Below, piece by piece: positions 1 to 4,586 of a DNA stretch of 5,398 nucleotides (its first letter is position 1; each line of letters begins with the position of its first letter). Source of the DNA: Treponema sp. (lineage in GTDB: Bacteria > Spirochaetota > Spirochaetia > Treponematales > Breznakiellaceae). The translations under genes and the position numbers were made by a program. Below the pieces are notes generated by a model. It saw only the letters and a program-made list of their open reading frames with translations, had not been told where the DNA came from and did no database searches. The stretch spans positions 1 to 5,398 of the forward strand of contig JAISFT010000281.1 in NCBI GenBank assembly GCA_031263435.1. The letters run 5' to 3'.

Positions 1-606
1 GGGGACAGGATGACGGACTTTGCGGTGCGGCTTTACGAGGACCCGGAGGGCGTCCTGTCGGAGCAGGAAAAAAACATGAACCGGGCCCTCGAATTTGCAG
101 AAAAATTAAAGCAGGTGGACAAGGGTACGCTGCTCGATGGTTTTGCCCTCTGCTCGGACTACTGCTTCAACGTAAATCCGTTTTTTACGCCGGAAATTTT
201 CGGCAGCCTCATAGCTCCGGTACTGTCAAAGGTCCTTGACGGCTACCGGTCCCTGGGTTATTACAGCATCAAACATACCGACGGCAATATTATGCCCATC
301 ATCGATCAGATGATCCAGTGCAAACCCGATGCGCTCCATTCCCTGGACCCCCAGGGCGGCGTGGACCTTAAACTGTTAAAACAAAACTATAACGACAAGG
401 TCTGTCTTATAGGCAACGTGAACTGCGGTCTGCTCCAGACCGGAACCGATGAGCAGGTTGCCGCGGATGTACGGCGGGCCCTGCACGACGGCATGCCCGG
501 TTACGGCTATATCTTTTCCACTTCCAACTGCGTATACACCGGCCTTGATCTAAACCGTTACACTATGATGAATTCCATCTGGTGGGAAGAAGGAATTTAC
601 GCATAA
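1..606 (+). CDS. Uroporphyrinogen decarboxylase-fold protein (methyltransferase-type), C-terminal part
   Basis: The frame is open from the first base (GDR precedes the ATG at position 10), so the ATG is most likely internal and the N-terminal part of a roughly 330-380 residue protein lies outside the window. Numbering from that Met, the visible part has an NPFFTPEIF segment (residues 56-64), IKHTDGN (87-93), DALHSLDPQGGVDLKLLK (107-124), LIGNVNCG (133-140), and a C-terminal STSNCVYTGLDLNRY (170-184). These are the late barrel strands of the URO-D superfamily, in the branch with an HxDGN motif. In MtaA/CmuA relatives this region binds zinc to activate a thiol acceptor during methyl transfer from a corrinoid. 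Here H89 and C174 are candidate ligands, and the usual HxC cysteine is missing. The product is probably cytoplasmic. The stop is TAA, and the next gene starts 40 bases downstream, so the two are probably co-transcribed. The substrate is unknown. HemE itself is unlikely because of the motif set and the tandem paralogue. Confidence 0.82.
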   Translation, partial: GDRMTDFAVRLYEDPEGVLSEQEKNMNRALEFAEKLKQVDKGTLLDGFALCSDYCFNVNPFFTPEIFGSLIAPVLSKVLDGYRSLGYYSIKHTDGNIMPIIDQMIQCKPDALHSLDPQGGVDLKLLKQNYNDKVCLIGNVNCGLLQTGTDEQVAADVRRALHDGMPGYGYIFSTSNCVYTGLDLNRYTMMNSIWWEEGIYA

Positions 607-646
607 CCAGCGGTTCCAAAATGCAGAAACAAGAAAGGGAGATTCC

Positions 647-1663
647 ATGACCAACAGGGAACATTTTCAGGCCATCGTCAAACATACGGCGAATCATTGC
701 GGATTTTGGCACGGGGACCCCAACCCTGCCAGTATCGAAAGACTCTACGCCTATTTTGGAGTAGAAGACGATTTTGAACTGGGGATAAAGCTTGGCGCCA
801 CCTGCCGCTGGGTCATGCCCGAAAAATTTCACCTCTGGACCAATCCCGCCTACCCCATGTTCGACGTGCTTAACGGCAAACAGCGCAGTTCCCTGAGCGA
901 GCCGGGGGTCTTTGCGGAAACCGAAGATGCGGCGGAGGTAGAACAGTTCCACTGGCCCGAGATCAAATACCTCGACTTTTCCGAAACCCTCAAAGAGATC
1001 GACCGCACCGTGGCCGCCGGCCAGGCGGTCCTGAGCGGCACCTGGAGTTGTTTCTACCACAACGCCTGCGATTTCTTCGGCATGGAAAACTACTTTATGA
1101 AGATGCACACCGATCCGGAGGTAGTGGACGCCGTAACCAGGCACATCGTCGATTTCTACCTGGAAGCCAACGAGATCCTCTTTAAGCAGGTGGGCAGCAA
1201 AATCGATGCCTTCTTCTTCGGCAACGACTTCGGCAGCCAGCTCGATCTGCTTATCTCCCCGGAACATTTCGACCGCTTTGTCATGCCCTACTTCCGGGAA
1301 TTTACCGATCAGGCCCACCGCCACGGCTACAACGTGGTCCTCCACTCCTGCGGCTCCATCGACCGGGTCATCCCCCGCCTCATCGAATCCGGCGTAGAAA
1401 TACTACACCCCATACAGGCTATGGCAAAAAACATGGACGCCGAATCGCTGGCAAAAAAGTACAACGGAAAAATCGTGTTCCTGGGCGGCGTGGATACCCA
1501 GAGGATTCTCCCCTTTGGGACAACTCAGGAAGTTCGTAACGAAGTCCGCCGCCTGAAGGACCTGTTCGGCCCCAACTTTATCGTTTCCCCCAGCCACGAA
1601 TCCATACTCCCCAATGTCTCCCCGGAGAATATCACCGCCATGGCAGAGGCCGCCGCAGAGTAG
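647..1663 (+). CDS. Uroporphyrinogen decarboxylase family protein (corrinoid/methyltransferase-like), complete
   Basis: A complete 338-residue protein, which is the usual length for this superfamily. The start is supported by AGGGAG at 636-641, five bases before the ATG, and by an N-terminus (MTNREHFQAI) typical of the family. Visible landmarks are GTWSCFYHNACDFFGMENYF (131-150), FFFGNDFGSQLDLLISPEHF (189-208), VLHSCGSID (231-239), EILHPIQ (251-257), FLGGVDTQRILPFGT (278-292) and a C-terminal SPSHESILPNVSPENITAM (314-332). H233-S-C235-G matches the His-x-Cys half of the zinc site of MtaA/CmuA-type methyltransferases. The distal position, often Cys, seems to be occupied around S316-H317. Such proteins move methyl groups between corrinoid proteins and thiols, or act in degradation of methylated compounds; this is family knowledge, and the substrate here is unknown. 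It is clearly a diverged paralogue of the upstream gene rather than a duplicate. No corrinoid-binding protein gene is seen in the window. Confidence 0.9.
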   Translation: MTNREHFQAIVKHTANHCGFWHGDPNPASIERLYAYFGVEDDFELGIKLGATCRWVMPEKFHLWTNPAYPMFDVLNGKQRSSLSEPGVFAETEDAAEVEQFHWPEIKYLDFSETLKEIDRTVAAGQAVLSGTWSCFYHNACDFFGMENYFMKMHTDPEVVDAVTRHIVDFYLEANEILFKQVGSKIDAFFFGNDFGSQLDLLISPEHFDRFVMPYFREFTDQAHRHGYNVVLHSCGSIDRVIPRLIESGVEILHPIQAMAKNMDAESLAKKYNGKIVFLGGVDTQRILPFGTTQEVRNEVRRLKDLFGPNFIVSPSHESILPNVSPENITAMAEAAAE

Positions 1664-1713
1664 CCGGTCCCGGCAGGGGGATTAGCCTTTTCAGTATCAT
1701 GAGGGGGAAAGCC

Positions 1714-1732
1714 GCGGCAACTATGTTGCCGC
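1714..1732. repeat. Inverted repeat, 8-bp stem, 3-base loop
   Basis: GCGGCAAC (1714-1721) pairs perfectly with GTTGCCGC (1725-1732) around the loop TAT. It sits about 50 bases after the stop of the decarboxylase-fold gene and directly precedes the larger hairpin at 1739-1770. It is followed by a C-run rather than a T-run, so it is not a classical intrinsic terminator. It could still stall polymerase or protect the 3' end of the message. Confidence 0.7.
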
Positions 1733-1738
1733 CCCCCC

Positions 1739-1770
1739 GGCCCAGCCCGCAGGACCCTGCGGGCTGGGCC
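1739..1770. repeat. Inverted repeat, perfect 15-bp GC-rich stem
   Basis: GGCCCAGCCCGCAGG (1739-1753) is exactly complementary to 1756-1770, leaving only AC between the arms, so the real loop will be at least 4 bases. It would form a very stable RNA hairpin 75 bases past the plus-strand stop. Downstream is TCCCCCCTTCTCC, with no T-tract. On the minus strand the hairpin runs into a G-run. It is a candidate 3'-end or polymerase-pausing structure, or one unit of a dispersed palindromic repeat. Confidence 0.75.
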
Positions 1771-1783
1771 TCCCCCCTTCTCC

Positions 1784-1801
1784 TGGGGCTCTGCCCCAAA
1801 C
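1784..1801 (+). repeat. Hairpin motif TGGGGCTYTGCCCCAAAC, copy 1
   Basis: TGGGGC and GCCCCA pair around the loop TCT (1790-1792). The 18-base unit reappears at 2088-2105 with a single change in the loop (TCT to TTT). It is followed two bases later by the perfect 10-base palindrome CTGCGCGCAG (1803-1812). Confidence 0.65.
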
Positions 1802-1892
1802 CCTGCGCGCAGCCGGTCCCTTGTTCGCATGGCTGCTGGCAGGCTGTAAATACTAAACAACCATATATGAACGATTAGAAAAAAGAAGATTC

Positions 1893-1977
1893 ACCACGGA
1901 GGAACACGGAGTTTCACGGAGGCAAACAGAATTTGTAATAAAAACTCTGTGGTACTCCATGCGAACCGTGGTTTGCC
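1893..1977. repeat. CACGGAG-unit element with inverted partner (possible dispersed repeat)
   Basis: Three copies of CACGGAG start at 1895, 1905 and 1915, an exact 10-base period. About 30 bases further on, the opposite-sense version appears: AAACTCTGTG (1942-1951) pairs with CACGGAGTTT (1905-1914) with one G-U wobble, and CCGTGGT (1966-1972) pairs with ACCACGG (1893-1899). GGCAAAC (1921-1927) also has an inverted match, GTTTGCC (1971-1977). The element is less GC-rich than the hairpins around it. CACGGAG or CACAGAG-type strings are, from memory, a recurrent non-coding repeat in diverse bacteria; identity with a named family is not established here. Confidence 0.55.
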
Positions 1978-2035
1978 TTAAAAAGGACAATCGCTTATCA
2001 GCGGTTTTAGTCCAATCAGCCTGATAAAGGCCCAT

Positions 2036-2088
2036 AAAAAACGCCCCCCGCAGAGCGGCAGGGATGCCGCTGGTTCCATTCGGCGTTT
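2036..2088 (-). terminator. Candidate intrinsic terminator for the minus-strand oxidoreductase operon
   Basis: Read on the minus strand, AAACGCC (2088-2082) pairs with GGCGTTT (2045-2039). Inside it lies a stronger 7-bp stem, AGCGGCA/TGCCGCT (plus 2054-2060 with 2065-2071, loop of 4). The outer stem runs straight into six Ts (complement of A2036-A2041). This is the only hairpin in the gap followed by a T-run on either strand. It is about 300 to 350 bases past the operon stop at 2388, so the operon would have a long 3' untranslated tail. The strong hairpins at 2219-2277 and 2302-2342 would lie within that transcript. Confidence 0.4.
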
Positions 2089-2105
2089 GGGGCTTTGCCC
2101 CAAAC
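2085..2105. repeat. Inverted repeat, 9-bp stem; copy 2 of the TGGGGCTYTGCCCCAAAC motif
   Basis: GTTTGGGGC (2085-2093) pairs perfectly with GCCCCAAAC (2097-2105) around a TTT loop. Positions 2088-2105 match 1784-1801 at 17 of 18 bases. The stem here is three bases longer than in copy 1 because the left flank has kept complementarity. Its left end overlaps the outer stem of the candidate terminator, so the two folds compete. Confidence 0.7.
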
Positions 2106-2126
2106 ACCACTTGAAGGGGTTCCCCA

Positions 2127-2151
2127 GGAGTTTGCGCTTCGCGCAAACTCC
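2127..2151. repeat. Inverted repeat, perfect 11-bp stem, TTC loop
   Basis: GGAGTTTGCGC (2127-2137) is exactly complementary to GCGCAAACTCC (2141-2151), with a three-base loop. No T-run follows on either strand. It lies 21 bases after the previous hairpin and 3 bases before the next. Confidence 0.7.
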
Positions 2152-2154
2152 CAA

Positions 2155-2188
2155 GGCCAAAATCCGGCATGGACGCCGGATTTTGGCC
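2155..2188. repeat. Inverted repeat, perfect 14-bp stem, 6-base loop
   Basis: GGCCAAAATCCGGC (2155-2168) pairs exactly with GCCGGATTTTGGCC (2175-2188) around ATGGAC. The mixed AT and GC stem shows this is true symmetry rather than low-complexity GC pairing. No T-tract follows on either strand. Confidence 0.75.
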
Positions 2189-2218
2189 CGCGCAAGGGAT
2201 AGAAGCGGAAATACCGCA

Positions 2219-2277
2219 GACCCCCGGTCCAAAAAAGTGCCTGCGCCATTCTGGCGGCACCTTTTGGACCGGGGGTC
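2219..2277. repeat. Long interrupted hairpin (16 + 5 + 4 bp)
   Basis: GACCCCCGGTCCAAAA (2219-2234) pairs exactly with 2262-2277. After a small asymmetric internal loop (AA opposite C), GTGCC (2237-2241) pairs with GGCAC (2256-2260). After a TGC bulge, GCCA (2245-2248) pairs with TGGC (2252-2255) around a TTC tip. The whole fold spans 59 bases. No T-run follows. The interruptions look like decay of a longer perfect palindrome or a specifically shaped RNA. Confidence 0.7.
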
Positions 2278-2301
2278 GAGGAATTGGAGCGGATAGCCCG
2301 G

Positions 2302-2342
2302 TCCCCGCCTCCGGGAGTCCGCAGGACTCCCGGAGGCGGGGA
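2302..2342. repeat. Perfect 19-bp palindrome with a 3-base spacer
   Basis: TCCCCGCCTCCGGGAGTCC (2302-2320) is exactly complementary to 2324-2342 around GCA. It is the longest perfect stem in the window and lies 46 bases beyond the stop of the minus-strand operon. On the minus strand a T7-G-T4 stretch (complement of 2361-2350) comes before the hairpin, not after it, which is the reverse of an intrinsic terminator. It may block 3' exonuclease decay or belong to a dispersed repeat family. Confidence 0.75.
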
Positions 2343-2387
2343 TGCGCCCAAAACAAAAAAACCTATATGGTCATTTGCAAGGAGCGG

Positions 2388-3365
2388 CTAGGCAATCGTT
2401 ACGATGCGCTTTTCCTTATGGGAAATGTAGGCGTTCTCCAGGAGTTCGGTGAGGGCAATGCCCCTTTCGGTATCAAAGGGAATCGGCTTCCCGTCAATGA
2501 TGCCGTCAAACCACATCCGCATGGCAACCGGCAGCGGATCGGGAAGGTGATCGGGGATAAACCAGCCGTCCTTAAACTTGTTGGACCGGACTTTGATCTG
2601 ATCCCCCACCTGGACCACCGCACCTTCGGCCCCCAGCAGTTCAAAACAATTGGCGTTATAGGGAGACACAAAGCCGGTTTCCAGAACCGCAATCGCGTTG
2701 TTCTCGAATTCCACCACCGAAACGGCATGATCATCCGCGGGGGGCGGACAATAGGTAGTGTTGAAAATGGAGGCGATCCGTTTGGGTTTGCCCAGAAGGT
2801 ACGCTGCGGTATACATGGGGTGGCAGCCGAGGTCCATCATGGCGCCGCCGCCGGCCTTCTCCACATCGTACCAGTAGGAGGGCAGCCAGCCGGCCACGGA
2901 ACCGTTGTGGGCGGTACGCATCCGCATATAGTGGATTCGCCCCAGGATCCCTTCGGTAACGGCCTGCTTGCAATACTGGGCAAACGCGGTGATCAAATGG
3001 GGATGGGATATGCAGAATTTAACGCCGTTCTTTGCTATGGCCTCCGCAATGATCTTACATTCTTTTACCGTGGGGGCCAGGGCCTTTTCGGTAAAGATAT
3101 GTTTCTTCGCATTTGCCGCCGCGACCATGACCTTGCAGTGTTCGCTGGTAGCCGTGTTGACCACTACCCCGTCTACATCGGAACGGGCCAGGGCCTTGTT
3201 CAGATCCGGCTCGAAATCGACGCCCAGATCCTTGGCCCAGGCCGCGCCGCGGCCGGCGTCCTCGTCCCATACGCAGGAAATCTTCGCATCCGGCTGGGAC
3301 TGGATATACTTCGCATACCCTTCCGCGTGAACATGCCATTTCGAAAGCATTAATACCTTAACCAT
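2388..3365 (-). CDS. Gfo/Idh/MocA family oxidoreductase with variant cofactor loop
   Basis: A 325-residue predicted NAD(P)-dependent sugar (or inositol-like) dehydrogenase, second gene of the minus-strand operon. The N-terminal Rossmann-like domain covers residues 1 to about 120. The C-terminal alpha/beta dimerisation and substrate domain includes AGGGAMMDLGCHPM (171-184), with the conserved D178 and H182, and DDHAVSVVEFENN (211-223). The catalytic-lysine motif is E93-K94-A95 instead of the usual EKP. The first beta-strand runs into LSKWHVHAEGY (7-17), so the standard GxGxxG/A nucleotide loop is absent. The acidic cluster D34-E35-D36 at the end of the second strand would favour NAD over NADP. 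The ending (ENAYISHKEKRIVTIA) is typical of the family, so the protein is complete. The start has a perfect AGGAGG (3371-3376) five bases upstream, 12 bases after the preceding gene. The substrate is unknown. Confidence 0.9.
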   Translation of the reverse strand: MVKVLMLSKWHVHAEGYAKYIQSQPDAKISCVWDEDAGRGAAWAKDLGVDFEPDLNKALARSDVDGVVVNTATSEHCKVMVAAANAKKHIFTEKALAPTVKECKIIAEAIAKNGVKFCISHPHLITAFAQYCKQAVTEGILGRIHYMRMRTAHNGSVAGWLPSYWYDVEKAGGGAMMDLGCHPMYTAAYLLGKPKRIASIFNTTYCPPPADDHAVSVVEFENNAIAVLETGFVSPYNANCFELLGAEGAVVQVGDQIKVRSNKFKDGWFIPDHLPDPLPVAMRMWFDGIIDGKPIPFDTERGIALTELLENAYISHKEKRIVTIA

Positions 3366-3377
3366 AACTTCCTCCTG

Positions 3378-4478
3378 TTAAACGTTGATTGAGGGAATGA
3401 CTATTTCCACTTCTTTCTTGAGTTGAGCGGAACGATAGATACCGTCACAGATCGCCTGATTGTAAAGAATCTCCTCCCCCGGAATTGGCGCCGGACCGTT
3501 GCTGATGACGGCATCGACAAAACCCCGGATCTTCGCGGCAAAGACGTCTTTGTGGACCATGCCCGCGTAGGCGTTAAAGGGATAGGAGGGTTCGATCACC
3601 GAATCGATATGCATCCCGTTCACATCGGTGTAGTACATATACCGGGAGGGGGCATTGAGTTCGTTAAAGCGGTGTACAATTTTGATGGCCCCTTCTGTGC
3701 CGAGCCACAGGGTGTCGCCCAGGGAATCCGCATGCATGGCCCAGGATTGTTTGAACACATAGGTAACATCCCCTTCCATGCGCACCAGGGCGACGGAGAA
3801 ATCGTCTACATCAAAGGTAGCGGCATCGGGCCAATATTTGGGGTTTTTGCCGAAATAATTGGTTGCAATGGCGGAAACGGTCAGGGGCTTGGGATAATGT
3901 ACGGCATGGAGACATTCGTCAATGGAATAGCAGCCGATGTCCCCCAGGCAGCCGTAACCGGCCTTGGTCTTGTCTACAAAGGTTCCCGCGGGAATTCCCC
4001 GGCGGCGGCCTCCGCCGGACTGGATGTAGTAGACCTTACCCAAGGCGCCGGAATCGATGATATCATCCACCTTCCGGCGCATGTAGTCGTACCGGGGCTG
4101 GAAACCAATGGTCAGAATCTTTCCCGATTTCCGGGAAGCCTTGACCATATCCGCGGCCTCCTGAATGGTGAAGGACATGGGTTTTTCGCAGAGTACGTGG
4201 ATCCCCGCCTCCAGGGCGGCGATAGTGCACTCCGCGTGGGTCGTATTGTAGGTACAGATACTGACCCCGTCCATCTGAACATTCTTGATAAGGTCACGGC
4301 AGTTATCAAAGGCGGGAACGTTTTTAAGATCGTAGGTGTCGAGGAATTCCCTGGCCTTGCCGGGGACAATGTCACAGGCTCCGACAATTTCAACATCCTC
4401 GAACGATACATAAGGTTTCATGTGGGCATGGGCAATGCCCCCAGTTCCGATGATACCAATTTTCAGCTTTTTCCCCAT
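3378..4478 (-). CDS. Gfo/Idh/MocA family oxidoreductase (canonical)
   Basis: A 366-residue predicted NAD(P)-dependent sugar dehydrogenase, first gene of the minus-strand operon. The cofactor loop is canonical, IGIIGTGGIAHAHM (7-20), with D36 at the end of the second strand, which favours NAD. The catalytic motif is E98-K99-P100. The C-terminal domain carries GYGCLGDIGCYSIDE (174-188): D180 and D187 keep the family pattern, while the usual His is Y184, a tolerated variant in part of the family. Family members oxidise a sugar or cyclitol hydroxyl, often to a 3-keto product, or catalyse NAD-dependent eliminations. Which applies here cannot be read from sequence. The start has GGAGGT (4485-4490) six bases upstream. 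The protein is clearly diverged from its downstream neighbour, so the operon encodes two non-redundant family members that may act on successive or alternative substrates. It is transcribed divergently from a TIM-barrel isomerase gene, a common partner in sugar catabolism. Confidence 0.93.
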   Translation of the reverse strand: MGKKLKIGIIGTGGIAHAHMKPYVSFEDVEIVGACDIVPGKAREFLDTYDLKNVPAFDNCRDLIKNVQMDGVSICTYNTTHAECTIAALEAGIHVLCEKPMSFTIQEAADMVKASRKSGKILTIGFQPRYDYMRRKVDDIIDSGALGKVYYIQSGGGRRRGIPAGTFVDKTKAGYGCLGDIGCYSIDECLHAVHYPKPLTVSAIATNYFGKNPKYWPDAATFDVDDFSVALVRMEGDVTYVFKQSWAMHADSLGDTLWLGTEGAIKIVHRFNELNAPSRYMYYTDVNGMHIDSVIEPSYPFNAYAGMVHKDVFAAKIRGFVDAVISNGPAPIPGEEILYNQAICDGIYRSAQLKKEVEIVIPSINV

Positions 4479-4506
4479 CTGGGTACCTCCAATGTTGACT
4501 AAGGGC

Positions 4507-4535
4507 AGTATACCCCATCACTATATGAATGTCAG
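4507..4535 (-). promoter_or_regulatory. Sigma-70-like promoter of the oxidoreductase operon
   Basis: On the minus strand CTGACA (4535-4530; consensus TTGACA, 5 of 6) is followed by a 17-base spacer and TATACT (4512-4507; consensus TATAAT, 5 of 6). Transcription would begin near 4500, giving a short leader of about 20 bases that includes the GGAGGT ribosome binding site at 4490-4485. Spacing and orientation fit well, which makes this the best promoter in the window. Confidence 0.65.
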
Positions 4536-4544
4536 CGGATATTC
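4527..4544. promoter_or_regulatory. Imperfect palindrome, candidate operator
   Basis: GAATGTCAGCGGATATTC is an 18-base dyad centred between 4535 and 4536, with 7 of 9 positions symmetric (GAAT.TC.G / C.GA.ATTC). It covers the whole -35 box of the minus-strand promoter and lies 43 to 60 bases before the TIM-barrel start, so a bound regulator could control both directions. The regulator family cannot be identified and no regulator gene is in the window. Confidence 0.35.
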
Positions 4545-4586
4545 CAAAAATTATCGCGGAAAGAATCGCTGTTACAGGAGCATGGT

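Larger units (their letters stand above)
1664..2387. other. Convergent intergenic region rich in hairpins, no credible gene
   Basis: This 724-base gap lies between the stop of the plus-strand decarboxylase-fold gene and the stop of the minus-strand oxidoreductase operon. It holds at least seven stem-loops with stems of 7 to 19 bp (itemised separately), a repeated 18-base hairpin motif, four same-strand copies of CCGGTCC (1664-1670, 1813-1819, 2224-2230, 2298-2304) and an AT-richer insert around 1855-2040. Open frames of up to 167 codons exist on the minus strand, but they translate hairpin arms, lack a plausible start context and resemble no family I recognise. I read the region as repeat-derived, termination-associated spacer. 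Confidence 0.75.

Noticed and set aside
563..1345. A 260-codon minus-strand open frame
   Set aside because: It lies antisense to the complete decarboxylase-fold gene, which has family motifs and a ribosome binding site. The minus-strand translation has no recognisable motif.
647..1663. HemE (haem-pathway uroporphyrinogen decarboxylase)
   Set aside because: The protein has the HxCG motif of the methyltransferase branch, a diverged paralogue beside it and no haem genes nearby.
1714..1770. The two hairpins after the decarboxylase-fold gene as a Rho-independent terminator
   Set aside because: Both are followed by C-runs rather than a T-run on the plus strand, so the classical signature is missing. 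I list them as inverted repeats only.
1525..1860. A 111-codon minus-strand open frame overlapping the end of the decarboxylase-fold gene
   Set aside because: It runs antisense through a well-supported gene and the 1739-1770 palindrome and shows no recognisable family features.
2085..2342. Integron attC sites or a CRISPR array, suggested by the series of hairpins
   Set aside because: The hairpins lack the attC end signatures (RYYYAAC/GTTRRRY) and no integrase is seen. Stem sequences and spacings differ, so there are no regular direct repeats with unique spacers.
1853..2356. A 167-codon minus-strand open frame in the convergent gap
   Set aside because: It translates the arms of the hairpins, is rich in Pro, Gly, Arg and Ser with no domain pattern, and has overlapping rival frames of similar quality. 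It has no ribosome binding site that stands out.
2169..3353. A 394-codon plus-strand open frame
   Set aside because: It is antisense and codon-aligned to a clear Gfo/Idh gene, and its first part is translated hairpins. Rare TTA, CTA and TCA codons in the sense gene explain it.
3423..4502. A 359-codon plus-strand open frame
   Set aside because: It is the codon-aligned shadow of the canonical Gfo/Idh gene, whose cofactor and EKP motifs are unmistakable on the other strand.
4495..4524. TTGACT at 4495-4500 as the -35 box of a plus-strand promoter for the TIM-barrel gene
   Set aside because: No good -10 box lies at 16 to 18 bases; CACTAT at 18 matches only half of the consensus and TATATG is 21 bases away. 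The gene must have a promoter nearby, but I cannot place it.
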